64,000 bases of DNA. It comes from Sulfitobacter sp. CW3 (lineage in GTDB: Bacteria > Pseudomonadota > Alphaproteobacteria > Rhodobacterales > Rhodobacteraceae). Below, one piece after another: positions 36,953 through 45,902 of the stretch. The position numbers and the translations under genes were made by a program. A model generated the notes under the pieces. That model worked only from the letters and a program-made list of their open reading frames with translations, was not told the origin of the DNA and ran no database searches. The stretch spans positions 310,001-374,000 of the forward strand of contig NZ_JAHXRL010000002.1 of assembly GCF_019392245.1 (NCBI RefSeq), given 5' to 3'. The stretch's first letter is position 1. Each line of letters begins with the position of its first letter.

Positions 36953-37312
36953 TTACCCGATGAATTTTTGATAGGCGGCTTCATCCATGAAATCGTCCAT
37001 CTGGCTTGGATCAGACGCTTTCATCTTAAAGAACCACGCCTCGCCTTGCGGGTCGTCATTCACCATACCTGGATTGTCCGTCAGGGCACCGTTCACCTCG
37101 ATGATCTCGCCATCGATAGGGGCCAGAATATCGGATGCGGCTTTGACGGATTCGATCACAACGACCTCGTCGTCTTTGCTGACGGTCACGCCTTCGGATG
37201 GCAGTTCCACAAACACCACATCGCCCAGCTGCTCTGCCGCGTGAATGGTGATGCCCACGGTGATTTCGTCGCCTTCAACGCGCAGCCATTCGTGTTCTTC
37301 AGTAAATATCAT
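36953..37312 (-). CDS. gcvH: Glycine cleavage system H protein
   Basis: A 119-residue lipoyl carrier that shuttles the aminomethyl group between GcvP and GcvT. The lipoylation site is [12 protein letters not shown] (Lys near residue 63). EHEWLR near the start and the C-terminal [12 protein letters not shown] are family hallmarks. It follows gcvT by 18 bases. Confidence 0.97.
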   Translation of the reverse strand: MIFTEEHEWLRVEGDEITVGITIHAAEQLGDVVFVELPSEGVTVSKDDEVVVIESVKAASDILAPIDGEIIEVNGALTDNPGMVNDDPQGEAWFFKMKASDPSQMDDFMDEAAYQKFIG

Positions 37313-37330
37313 CTGTTCGTCCCTTGTTGA

Positions 37331-38455
37331 TTATCGCTTAAAATTCGCCGCCACAAAGGGCAGCTTGGCCACACGCACAGGCAAACGCTTACCGCGCACC
37401 TCGCCCCACAGCGCGGTATCCACGCTGGCATATTCACTACCGACATAGCCCATAGCAACAGGTCCACCCACGGTCGGTCCAAAACTGCCCGAAGTAACAC
37501 TGCCCACCAGCCGCCCGCCGGTTTCGGCATCGTAAAGCTGCGTGCCTTCGCGCATCGGCGCACGGCCTTCGGGGGCCAGCCCGACGCGCTTGCGCGCCAC
37601 ACCGTCCGCGAACGCCTTTTGCACCATTTCTGCACCCGGATAGCCGCCTGCACGCTCACCATCGGCACGGCGTACTTTTTGGATGGCCCAGTTCAAACTT
37701 GCCTCAACCGGGCTGGCCTGGGCATCAATGTCATTGCCATACAGGCACAAGCCCGCCTCAAGCCGCAGTGAATCCCGTGCGCCCAGCCCAATGGCCTCCA
37801 CGCCTTCCAAGGCAAGCAAACGACGCGCGAGTGTCTCGGCATCCGCATCAGCCACGGAAATTTCAAACCCGTCTTCGCCGGTATATCCCGACCGCGATGC
37901 CCAGACCTCGATCCCGTCCAAATTCAATGTGCCAAAATCCATGAACCGCATATCCGCCGCCGCCGGATCCAGAGAGGCAACCGCCGCTGCCGCCGTGGGC
38001 CCTTGCAACGCAATCAATGCGCGATCGGTAATCGGCGTTACGGTCACATCAGGTTCAAGTGTGGCCTTCATCCGCGCGATATCCGCGCCTTTGCAGGCGG
38101 CGTTCACCACCACAAACAGATCATCACCGCGCCGGGCGAACATCAGATCATCCTCGATCCCGCCCGCATCATTGGTAAACAACCCATAGCGCTGCCGCCC
38201 ATCGGCCAGCCCCAGCACATCCATCGGCACAAGCCTCTCGAATGCCGTCGCCACCGCGTCCCATGATGGGCCTGACAAGATCACCTGCCCCATATGGCTG
38301 ACATCGAACAACCCGGCATCGCTGCGCGTATGCAGGTGTTCTTTCATGACGCCCATCGGGTATTGCACGGGCATCGAATACCCAGCAAAGGGCACCATTT
38401 TGCCACCCAGTTCCAGATGCAAATCGTATAGCGGGGTTTGATGCAAATCGCTCAT
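37331..38455 (-). CDS. gcvT: Aminomethyltransferase (glycine cleavage T-protein)
   Basis: The 374-residue T-protein moves the methylene group to tetrahydrofolate and releases ammonia. It begins LHQTPLYDLHLELGGKMVPFAGYSMPVQY and has VSHMGQV, SGYTGEDGFEI and the C-terminal OB-like region with GSVTSGSFGPTVGGPVAMGYV. The ATG at 38455 is chosen over an in-frame start farther upstream, which would fall close to the riboswitch and lacks family sequence. First gene of the gcv operon. Confidence 0.96.
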   Translation of the reverse strand: MSDLHQTPLYDLHLELGGKMVPFAGYSMPVQYPMGVMKEHLHTRSDAGLFDVSHMGQVILSGPSWDAVATAFERLVPMDVLGLADGRQRYGLFTNDAGGIEDDLMFARRGDDLFVVVNAACKGADIARMKATLEPDVTVTPITDRALIALQGPTAAAAVASLDPAAADMRFMDFGTLNLDGIEVWASRSGYTGEDGFEISVADADAETLARRLLALEGVEAIGLGARDSLRLEAGLCLYGNDIDAQASPVEASLNWAIQKVRRADGERAGGYPGAEMVQKAFADGVARKRVGLAPEGRAPMREGTQLYDAETGGRLVGSVTSGSFGPTVGGPVAMGYVGSEYASVDTALWGEVRGKRLPVRVAKLPFVAANFKR

Positions 38456-38540
38456 GGTCTCAGGCCTTTTCTTTTCAAATCCAGAAGGCCTTTGACCAAA
38501 CTGGCACTCAGCAGGCAGCACGATGCGACCCACAAAATGC

Positions 38541-38697
38541 CCCCTCTGTCCTTTCGCCTGAGATCGTTATCCCTTCGGCGGGTGCATGTGGCACCACTCT
38601 CCAGAGTGTTTCGGTCACGTAACGGTCCACTTGCCTGAGAGTTTCCGGGGCGGTTGCTCCTTCGGCACTGGGCTGTCCCAGTTCTCCCGTTACGGTG
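38541..38697 (-). promoter_or_regulatory. Tandem glycine riboswitch (two aptamers)
   Basis: On the minus strand, aptamer 1 runs from about 38697 (CGGGAGA) through CCGAAGGAGCAACCGC and GGAAACTCTCAGGCA to about 38625. Aptamer 2 runs from CTCTGGAGAGTGG through CGCCGAAGGGATAACG to CTCAGGCGAAAGGACAGAGG, ending near 38541. These are the conserved core strings of glycine aptamers (GGAGA, CCGAAGG, CTCAGG). The 85 bases to gcvT leave room for the expression platform. Binding of glycine should turn the operon on. Confidence 0.95.
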
Positions 38698-38835
38698 GCT
38701 ATTGCTATGCCGGATCACAGCGCAGCGTCAAGCTAAGTCGCGCCTTTTCCTGCAATTGTTTTTCGCACTGCCGGTAGGTTATGCATCGCGCGCAGAGCAG
38801 TGGACATCCGCGCAATCATCGGCCAAAACACCCTA

Positions 38836-39390
38836 ATGACACCGTATTTTTTCGGCTATGGCAGCCTCGTAAACCGCAACACCCACACCTATCCCGATGC
38901 GCGCCTTGCGCAGTTGCAGGGCTGGCGGCGGGTCTGGGTGCGCACCGCGTTGCGCGACATGGTTTTCCTCAGCGTTGAACCGGATCCCGGCACGACCATC
39001 GACGGGCTGGTGGCAGCCGTCCCCGGCGCGGATTGGGAGGCGCTTGATACCCGCGAAACCGGCTATGACCGCATCAGCTCCGGCGGCGCTGTGCTGCATG
39101 ATATTCTGCCCTCCCCCGACATGGCGCATTATTCGATTGCCCCGAAAAACCAACAGCAAGGCGGCGATAACGCCATCCTGCTTAGCTATCTTGATGTGGT
39201 CGTTCAGGGTTTTCTACGCGAATATGGCACCGAAGGCGTGACGCGGTTTTTTGATACCACACGGGGCTGGGATGCCCCCGTGCTGAATGACCGTGCAGCG
39301 CCGCAGTATCCCCGCCACCAATCCCTGACCGCGCCGGAAAAAGCGCTCGTCGACGACAACCTGAACCGGTTAGCGGCGCAGGTGAAGTAG
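38836..39390 (+). CDS. Gamma-glutamylcyclotransferase-like protein (GGCT fold)
   Basis: A 184-residue cytosolic protein with the GGCT/AIG2-type start FFGYGSLVNRNTH, then LQGWRRVWV and DGLVAAVPGADWEALDTRETGYDRI, where the acidic catalytic position fits LDTRE. Related enzymes split gamma-glutamyl peptides into 5-oxoproline. The ATG at 38836 is preferred (MTPYFFGYGSL); an upstream in-frame ATG adds 12 residues. It overlaps the convergent MATE gene by 21 bases. The precise substrate is unknown. Confidence 0.8.
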   Translation: MTPYFFGYGSLVNRNTHTYPDARLAQLQGWRRVWVRTALRDMVFLSVEPDPGTTIDGLVAAVPGADWEALDTRETGYDRISSGGAVLHDILPSPDMAHYSIAPKNQQQGGDNAILLSYLDVVVQGFLREYGTEGVTRFFDTTRGWDAPVLNDRAAPQYPRHQSLTAPEKALVDDNLNRLAAQVK

Positions 39391-40767
39391 CGACATCAAC
39401 CGGCCTTCGCGGCCGAACGCCTCGGGCCGTGGCCCTTTGGGTCGCCCGCCTGCCGCAATCAACCGCAGCGCCAACACCCAGGCAAACCCGCCAAACAAAA
39501 TGCCCGCTGCCGCTTGCCCGATCAACACACCCGGCGCGCCGAACAAGGCGCTGCCCAGCCACACCAGCGGCACCATCCCAATCGTGTTGCGCCCCCAATT
39601 CGTGACCGTAGAATAATAGGGATGGCCCATGTTGTTGAACGCGGCGTTTGACACGAACAGCACCCCGTTAAAGAAAAACGCCAGCGACAGCGGGCCACAA
39701 AACAAAAATATTAACGTCATGGTGATACCATCGGCATCAAACAGCGCCGCCAACGGCCCGCGCGTCAGAAACAATCCGGCTGAAATTGTGACGATCACAA
39801 TCGCCGCAAACAACACCCCCGCATTATAGGTGCGCTTGACCCGCCCCATATCGCCCGCGCCAAAGTTCTGGCCGATGATCGGCCCCACCGCCCCCGACAG
39901 CGCAAATATCACCGCAAAAGCCACCGGCATCATGCGGCTGACAATCGCCATTCCGGCGACCGCGTCTTCGCCATATGCCGCCATCGCGCGCGTGACATAG
40001 GCTTGGCCAACCGGCGTCGCCACTTGGGTCAAAATCGCAGGCACCGCAATGGCCAGCACGGGAAACAAGTCGCGCCACATGCCCGCAAGCTTGGGCCGCG
40101 CGATGCCGCCATAATGGCGCACAATCGGCATCAGCGCGGTATAGGCAATCACCACCCGCGCCACAAAAGATGCCAAGGCGGCACCGGTCAGATCAAGCTC
40201 AAAGCCAAAGATCAGGATCGGATCAAGGATCGCGTTCACAATCCCGCCCGCAATCGTTGCCATCATCGCGCGGCGGGCATCCCCATGGGCACGCAGAATG
40301 GCGCTGCCCATCATCCCCAACATCAAAAACGGCACCGATGGCACAACAATCTGCAAGAAATGCACGGCCAAATCCGCCGTCTCCCCCTGCGCGCCAACCA
40401 GATGCACCAACGGGTCCAGCGACAAAAACACCAAGACCGCAAACACCACCCCGAAAATCGCGCCATAACACAGCGCATGGGTGGTCCGCTCGCGCGCCAG
40501 TTCCATATCGCCCTGCCCCAAGGCCCGCGCCACCAAAGCCCCCGCGGCAATCCCCAGACCAATCCCGAACGAGGTGGTGAAAAACAAGATCGCACCAGCA
40601 TAGCCGACAGCCGCCGCCAGTTCAGCCTTGCCCAGCATCGAAATGAAAATCATGTCGACAAAATCGACCAGAAACACAGCGACCAACCCGACCGACGCCA
40701 AAAGCGACATCGTCGCTACATGGCCGAACAGGTTGCCCGACAAAAATTTGGCGCGCCCGTCAGCCAT
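39370..40767 (-). CDS. MATE family efflux transporter
   Basis: A 465-residue inner-membrane exporter of the multidrug and toxic compound extrusion family. It has about twelve hydrophobic helices in two bundles. Conserved blocks include VDFVDMIFISMLGKAELAAAVGYAG, AGALVARALGQGDMELARERT, GAVGPIIGQNFGAGDMGRVKRTY (the repeat of the first-half G-Q-x-x-G-A motif), and ALFDADG. It follows no clear partner; the gene is likely transcribed after gltX-side promoters or from its own. The C-terminal overlap with the GGCT gene is convergent. Confidence 0.92.
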   Translation of the reverse strand: MADGRAKFLSGNLFGHVATMSLLASVGLVAVFLVDFVDMIFISMLGKAELAAAVGYAGAILFFTTSFGIGLGIAAGALVARALGQGDMELARERTTHALCYGAIFGVVFAVLVFLSLDPLVHLVGAQGETADLAVHFLQIVVPSVPFLMLGMMGSAILRAHGDARRAMMATIAGGIVNAILDPILIFGFELDLTGAALASFVARVVIAYTALMPIVRHYGGIARPKLAGMWRDLFPVLAIAVPAILTQVATPVGQAYVTRAMAAYGEDAVAGMAIVSRMMPVAFAVIFALSGAVGPIIGQNFGAGDMGRVKRTYNAGVLFAAIVIVTISAGLFLTRGPLAALFDADGITMTLIFLFCGPLSLAFFFNGVLFVSNAAFNNMGHPYYSTVTNWGRNTIGMVPLVWLGSALFGAPGVLIGQAAAGILFGGFAWVLALRLIAAGGRPKGPRPEAFGREGRLMSLLHLRR

Positions 40768-40783
40768 GACACGCGCGCCCTAT

Positions 40784-40820
40784 ATTCATTTTGCCAAATA
40801 AACTCTCGCCGAAGGCTCCC
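40784..40820 (-). repeat. 3'-UTR element, variant GGCAAAATG, after gltX
   Basis: On the minus strand: CCTTCGGCGAGAGTTTATTT, then GGCAAAATGAAT. It lies 30-65 bases past the gltX stop (40849), just before the MATE start. It is identical over about 20 bases to the inverted copies at 63072-63145. Confidence 0.65.
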
Positions 40821-40848
40821 GAACTTACGTCCAGGTGCCCGGTCAAAT

Positions 40849-42174
40849 TCATCCGCGCGCCTTCACAACTTGCAAAAGTGGCAACACGGCAGCCATCTCG
40901 GGCCCGCGCGCTTGGCCGGTCAACGCCAGACGCAGCGGCATGAACAGCGTTTTACCTTTGCGCCCCGTCTTCTCTTTGACGGCGGCGGTCCAGGTGCTCC
41001 AGGTGGTTTCGTCAAACGCGCCCTCGGGCAGCATTGCCATGGCTTGCGCAATAAACTCTTTATCCTCATCGGCGATCACAGGCTCGGCCCCTTGGCTGAA
41101 CATGTCCCACCAGCCTTTCAGGTCTTGCAGCGTGGTGATGTTTTCACGCGTGACCTGCCAGAACAGCGCCGCCTTGTCGTCGGGCACGCCGATCGCTGCG
41201 ATATCATCCGCGACAGCCTCAAGCGGCAAGGTCTGCAAATAGCGGGCGGTCATCGGGAACAGGTCCTCGACGTCGAACTTGGTCGGAGCAGAGCTAAAGT
41301 GGCTGATGTCGAAACCGTCGATCAGTTCCTCCATGTTGGTGCGCAGCTCTACCGGGTCAGACGACCCGATCCGCGACAGCACACTCAGCAGCGCGAAAGG
41401 TTGAACACCACGCGCGCGCAGATCACGCAGGGCCAGCACGCCCAGACGTTTGGACAGGGCTTCGCCTTGCGGGCCGGTCAGCAGCGAATGGTGCGCGAAC
41501 GAAGGGATAGTCCCGCCAAGCGCCTTCATGATCTGGATTTGTGTTGCCGTGTTGGTCACGTGATCCGATCCGCGCACCACATTGGTCACGCCCATTTCAG
41601 TATCATCGACAACCGACGCCAGCGTGTACAAAATCTGGCCGTCGGCACGGATCAGCACTGGGTCGGAAACCGATGCCGCATCAATCGAAATATCGCCCAG
41701 AATGCCGTCGTTCCATTCGATCCGTTCGTGATCCAGCTTGAAGCGCCAGACACCGGGGCCACGCTCTTCGCGCAGCTTGTTCTTTTCGGCTTCGGTCAGG
41801 TTCAGCGCGGCGCGGTCATAGACCGGCGGCTTGCCCATGTTCAGCTGTTTCTTGCGCTTGAGGTCCAGTTCTGTAGGCGTTTCCCACGCCTCATAGAAAC
41901 GGCCCATCTCGCGCAGCTTGTCTGCCGCGGCGCGGTATTTGTCCAACCGTTCGGATTGACGCTCTACCCGGTCCCATTTCAGGCCCAGCCATGTCAGGTC
42001 TTCTTTCAGACCCTCGACGTATTCTTCCTTGCTGCGGATCGGATCGGTGTCGTCGATACGCAGAATAAAGGTGCCGCCATTCTTGCGGGCAATCAGATAG
42101 TTCATCAGCGCCGTGCGCAGGTTGCCGACGTGGATATAACCGGTGGGGGATGGGGCAAAGCGGGTGATGGTCAT
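40849..42174 (-). CDS. gltX: Glutamate--tRNA ligase
   Basis: A 441-residue class I synthetase that charges tRNA-Glu. The HIGH box is FAPSPTGYIHVGN (HVGN, residues about 16-19) and the KMSKS box is EALSKRLG (near residue 245). Conserved INDTD-like RIDDTDPIRS is present. The length is shorter than the usual 465-480. Many Rhodobacterales carry two GltX paralogues, one acting on tRNA-Gln; which one this is cannot be decided here. AGGAG precedes the ATG. Confidence 0.94.
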   Translation of the reverse strand: MTITRFAPSPTGYIHVGNLRTALMNYLIARKNGGTFILRIDDTDPIRSKEEYVEGLKEDLTWLGLKWDRVERQSERLDKYRAAADKLREMGRFYEAWETPTELDLKRKKQLNMGKPPVYDRAALNLTEAEKNKLREERGPGVWRFKLDHERIEWNDGILGDISIDAASVSDPVLIRADGQILYTLASVVDDTEMGVTNVVRGSDHVTNTATQIQIMKALGGTIPSFAHHSLLTGPQGEALSKRLGVLALRDLRARGVQPFALLSVLSRIGSSDPVELRTNMEELIDGFDISHFSSAPTKFDVEDLFPMTARYLQTLPLEAVADDIAAIGVPDDKAALFWQVTRENITTLQDLKGWWDMFSQGAEPVIADEDKEFIAQAMAMLPEGAFDETTWSTWTAAVKEKTGRKGKTLFMPLRLALTGQARGPEMAAVLPLLQVVKARG

Positions 42175-42240
42175 TGGGTTCTCCTGTTGGCCGCTGGCTT
42201 GTCACAGCGCGGCCAGATTGTCCAGAAAATGAGGCGGCGT

Positions 42241-43899
42241 TCAGCTGGGGTCGCGCCACCGGTTCACAATGGGGTAACGGCGATCCAGCCAGAAAGCGCC
42301 TTTGGTCAGGCGCGGGCCTGGGGCGGACTGAAACCGTTTGTATTCACTAATGTATATCAGGTGCTCGACCTTTTTTGCCACATCGCGGTCAAAGCCCGCT
42401 GCGACACAATCCGCAACTGACCCGTCCTGATCCACCAGAATATCCAGCATCGCATCCAGATCGGGATAGTCGGGCAGGCTATCGCTGTCTTTTTGATCTT
42501 CGCGCAGCTCCGCCGTGGGTGGTTTGTCGATGATACGCGGTGTAATCACCTCGCCCTCGGGCCCCATCATCCAGTCGCGATGGTTGTCATTGCGCCAGCG
42601 ACAGGTCTCGAACACGCGGGTTTTATACATATCTTTGATCGGGTTATAGCCGCCCGCCATATCGCCATAGATCGTGGCATAGCCAACCGCGACCTCGGAT
42701 TTATTGCCCGTGGTCAGCAGCATCTCGCCGAACTTGTTGCTCATCGCCATCAGCAGCAGACCGCGCAGACGCGACTGGATGTTTTCCTCGGTCAGGTCAG
42801 GCTGCATCCCTTCGAACAGCGGGGCCAGCGTGTGGGTAATCGCCGCGCGGCCCTGTGAAATCGGAACATAGTCGTAACGGCAGCCCAGCGCTTTGGCGAC
42901 AGCCTCGGCATCATCCAGTGACGCTTGGGATGTGTATTCAGACGGCAGCATCACACAGCGCACATTATCCGCGCCCAGCGCATCAACTGCAATCGCCGCC
43001 ACTATCGCCGAATCGATCCCGCCCGACAGGCCCAGCAGCACTTTCTTGAAACCAGTCTTGCGCATATAATCGCGCAGGCCCAGCACCATGACGCGGTAAT
43101 CCTGTTCATATTCGGATGGCAAATGCGCCTTTGGACCGTCAACGATACGCCATCCTTCGGCATTCTGTTCAAGGTCGATATGCGCGACTTCAGCGTCAAA
43201 AGTAGGCATCTGGAACGCCAGCTTGCCGCTGGGATTCAACCCAAAGCTGGCACCGTCAAACACCTGATCATCCTGCCCACCGACCATATTCAGATAGATC
43301 AGCGGCAGTTCGGTTTCGATCACGCGGGCAACCATATTATTCAGCCGTGTTTCAAACTTGCCGCGATAATAGGGCGACCCGTTGGGAACCAACAGAAACT
43401 CGGCACCGGTTTCGGCCAAGGTTTCCGCGACGTCGGGGTGCCAGGCATCCTCGCAAATCGGGCTGCCAATGCGGGTGTTCCCAACAGAATAGGGACCGCC
43501 CAATGGGCCGCTGTCGAAAATGCGGACTTCGTCAAACACGGTCTCGTTCGGCAGATTATGCTTTAGAACCCGGCTGGCGATTTCACCGCCCTTAAGGATC
43601 AGGTAAGCGTTATAAAGATCGGCCCCCTCGACCCAAGGTGCGCCGATTGCCAATGCGGGGCCGTCGGCACAATCAGCGGCCAGCGCCTCAATATGGGTCA
43701 TGACATCAAGCTGAAAGGCGCGCTTCATCACCAGATCTTGGGCGTTGTAGCCGGTAATGAACATTTCGGGCAATGCCACCAGATCGGCACCTGCCGCTTT
43801 GCCCTGCGCCCATACATCGCGGGCAAGGGCTGCGTTCCCCGCCAAATCCCCAACGGTCGGGTTCAACTGTCCCAGCGTGATGCGAAAACGCGATGTCAT
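42241..43899 (-). CDS. nadE: Glutamine-hydrolysing NAD+ synthase
   Basis: A 552-residue two-domain enzyme that amidates deamido-NAD using glutamine. The N-terminal nitrilase-type glutaminase has the Glu-Lys-Cys triad in ALPEMFITGY, RVLKHNLPN and GSPICEDAWHPD. The C-terminal synthetase has the PP-loop LGLSGGIDSAIVAAI (about residue 290) and TGNKSEVAVGYATIYGDMAGG. The ATG at 43899 follows GAAGGATGG; the frame continues upstream but without family sequence. It completes the route that nadD serves. Confidence 0.95.
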   Translation of the reverse strand: MTSRFRITLGQLNPTVGDLAGNAALARDVWAQGKAAGADLVALPEMFITGYNAQDLVMKRAFQLDVMTHIEALAADCADGPALAIGAPWVEGADLYNAYLILKGGEIASRVLKHNLPNETVFDEVRIFDSGPLGGPYSVGNTRIGSPICEDAWHPDVAETLAETGAEFLLVPNGSPYYRGKFETRLNNMVARVIETELPLIYLNMVGGQDDQVFDGASFGLNPSGKLAFQMPTFDAEVAHIDLEQNAEGWRIVDGPKAHLPSEYEQDYRVMVLGLRDYMRKTGFKKVLLGLSGGIDSAIVAAIAVDALGADNVRCVMLPSEYTSQASLDDAEAVAKALGCRYDYVPISQGRAAITHTLAPLFEGMQPDLTEENIQSRLRGLLLMAMSNKFGEMLLTTGNKSEVAVGYATIYGDMAGGYNPIKDMYKTRVFETCRWRNDNHRDWMMGPEGEVITPRIIDKPPTAELREDQKDSDSLPDYPDLDAMLDILVDQDGSVADCVAAGFDRDVAKKVEHLIYISEYKRFQSAPGPRLTKGAFWLDRRYPIVNRWRDPS

Positions 43900-44074
43900 G
43901 TGGCCATCCTTCGATAATGTACGCAAGGGATGTAGCAGATCACGCGCCAAGGGAAAGGCCAAGCACCGCCGCCGCCCGCAAAAGAAGATTGCCCCCTTGC
44001 TGGCCATTGCTTAGTCTCCGCGCTAACAAAAGCGCCGTTCGTGATCTGGTGCCCCTTTAGTCGAAAGCTGTGCC

Positions 44075-45466
44075 ATGCCCCGATTGCCCCTTACGCCTTT
44101 CATTCTGTGCCTCAGCTTGCTGCCGTTTTCGGTGCTGGCTCAAGACGGGTCGGTGCTGAGCAAGCAATATGACGATGGCGGTATTTACGAAGGCACATTT
44201 CGCGGCGGTGTCCAGCATGGCACAGGGACTTACACGCTCCCCAATGGCTATGAATATTCCGGCGAATGGGTCGATGGCGAGATCAAAGGGTCCGGCACGG
44301 CGCGTTTTCCCAATGGATCGATCTACGAGGGCAGCTTTGCCAAGGGCAAGCCCGATGGCATCGGCAAGATCACATTTGCAGATGGCGGCACCTTTGAGGG
44401 CGAATGGCAAGGCGGCGCGATCATGGGCCAAGGCATCGCGATCTATGCCAATGGTGTGCGCTATGAGGGGGCGTTTCGCAACGCGAAACACCACGGCAAG
44501 GGCGTGATGCAATCCCCCGGTGGCTATGCATATCAAGGCGATTGGGTGGATGGGGCCAAACAGGGCGTGGGCAAGATCACCTATCCCGATGGCGCGATAT
44601 ATGATGGCGAAATCCAAAGCGGTGAACGCAATGGAACGGGCACGCTAACCATGCCAGACGGGCTGGTCTATGTCGGGCTGTGGAAAGACGGGCAAATCGA
44701 TGGTTCCGGCACATTGACCCAACCGAATGGCGACATTTACGAGGGTGATCTGGTCGCCGGGCAACGTCAGGGCACGGGTACAGTTACTTATGCCAATGGT
44801 GACACCTACGAGGGGCAATTCAAGGACGACCACCGCGACGGGCAAGGCACATTCACTGGAACCGACGGGTACGTCTATACTGGCGCATGGGTGGCCGGCC
44901 AGATCGAAGGCGAAGGTCAAGTTACCTATCCCGACGGGTCCGTATATGCGGGCAGTTTCCGGGATGATCTGGCCGATGGGCAGGGCAAAATCACCTATCC
45001 TGACGGGTCCAGCTACGAGGGGTCTTGGGCCGCAGGCGTTATCGAAGGGCGCGGCATTGCGACATATCCCAACGGCATTGTCTACGAGGGTGATTTCAAG
45101 AATGCGCGCAATGACGGTACAGGCACGATGACCTATGCCGACGGCTACCGTTACGAGGGCGACTGGAAAGACGGCCAACGACATGGCACCGGCAAAGCGG
45201 TCTATCCCGATGGCACAGCCTATGAGGGGACATTCGCCAATGGCAAACGCGATGGCACGGGCAAGATCACCATGGCCGATGGATTTACCTATGACGGCCA
45301 ATGGGCCGACGGCATGATGTCAGGCCAAGGCACGGCAACCTATTCAAACGGTGATGTCTACGAGGGCACATTCGAGGATGGCAAACGCCAGGGGGCTGGC
45401 TCCATGCGTTATTCCACGGGCGAGGAAGCCTCAGGCACGTGGGTAAACGGTGCGCTCTCAGAATGA
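44075..45466 (+). CDS. Exported MORN-repeat protein, 18 repeats
   Basis: A 463-residue protein with a signal peptide (PLTPFILCLSLLPFSVLAQ). The mature part is a continuous array of 18 full 23-residue MORN repeats of the form Y-x-G-x-(F/W)-x-x-G-x-x-x-G-x-G-x-x-x-(Y/F)-x-x-G, plus a partial last one (ASGTWVNGALSE). Position five mostly alternates between Phe and Trp, giving a 46-residue (138-base) superperiod, with a phase slip at repeats 9-10. MORN arrays form extended beta-sheets that bind lipids or proteins; here the array would be periplasmic. The stop overlaps the start of the next gene (ATGA). Confidence 0.93.
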   Translation: MPRLPLTPFILCLSLLPFSVLAQDGSVLSKQYDDGGIYEGTFRGGVQHGTGTYTLPNGYEYSGEWVDGEIKGSGTARFPNGSIYEGSFAKGKPDGIGKITFADGGTFEGEWQGGAIMGQGIAIYANGVRYEGAFRNAKHHGKGVMQSPGGYAYQGDWVDGAKQGVGKITYPDGAIYDGEIQSGERNGTGTLTMPDGLVYVGLWKDGQIDGSGTLTQPNGDIYEGDLVAGQRQGTGTVTYANGDTYEGQFKDDHRDGQGTFTGTDGYVYTGAWVAGQIEGEGQVTYPDGSVYAGSFRDDLADGQGKITYPDGSSYEGSWAAGVIEGRGIATYPNGIVYEGDFKNARNDGTGTMTYADGYRYEGDWKDGQRHGTGKAVYPDGTAYEGTFANGKRDGTGKITMADGFTYDGQWADGMMSGQGTATYSNGDVYEGTFEDGKRQGAGSMRYSTGEEASGTWVNGALSE

Positions 45467-45765
45467 TCGCCGTTATATTCGAAGCGTTCCCTTACGCAGA
45501 CAAACGCAGCGACTATCTGGATATGGCCACAAGGATGCGCGCCTTGGTGGATCAGATCGACGGATTTATGTCGGTTGAACGTTTCCAGTCGCTCGCCAAT
45601 CCGGACAAAATACTGTCGATATCCTTCTTTCGAGACGAGGCCGCCCTTAACGAATGGCGCGAGGTGACAGCCCGGCAAGCGGCCCCCAAAGCCGCGCGCG
45701 AAGATTACTTTCAGGATTTTCGCATTCGCGTTGCCCATGTGATGCGCGACTACGGCATGTTCTAG
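45463..45765 (+). CDS. Antibiotic biosynthesis monooxygenase (ABM) domain protein
   Basis: A 100-residue ferredoxin-like alpha/beta-barrel protein. The start at 45463 (MIAVIFEAFPYADKRSDYLDMA) overlaps the MORN stop by 4 bases. ABM motifs are DGFMSVERFQSLANPDKILSISFFRDEAALNEWR, followed by QDFRIRVAHVMRDYG. Members act as cofactor-free oxygenases or haem-degrading enzymes; many have no known substrate. Coupling with an exported MORN protein is unusual. Confidence 0.88.
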   Translation: MIAVIFEAFPYADKRSDYLDMATRMRALVDQIDGFMSVERFQSLANPDKILSISFFRDEAALNEWREVTARQAAPKAAREDYFQDFRIRVAHVMRDYGMF

Positions 45766-45821
45766 CGCCTGCACTCTCACAGAAATGCGCAGCGTTCATT
45801 TGCACCCAAACCCTTGTCCGC

Positions 45822-45856
45822 ATTCTCTGGCTCTTAAATATCCCCGCGCGGAGCGC
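45822..45856 (-). repeat. 3'-UTR element, variant CCAGAG, after the SDR gene
   Basis: On the minus strand: CTCCGCGCGGGGATATTT, then AAGAGCCAGAGAAT. It lies about 50-80 bases past the SDR stop (45903), between convergent genes. It is closest to the copy at 21383. Confidence 0.6.
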
Positions 45857-45902
45857 ACTGAAACCGCGGCCACAGCCGCACCGCCTGTGGCAAACCACCG
45901 CT

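Noticed and set aside
40003..42420. 805-codon open frame on the plus strand opposite the MATE and gltX genes
   Set aside because: The product is a basic, low-complexity sequence with no motifs, and the minus strand carries two clear enzyme genes.
44057..45301. Long open frames on the minus strand opposite the MORN gene
   Set aside because: They mirror the 69-base repeat of the plus-strand gene; the translation is repetitive and shows no family motif or start context.
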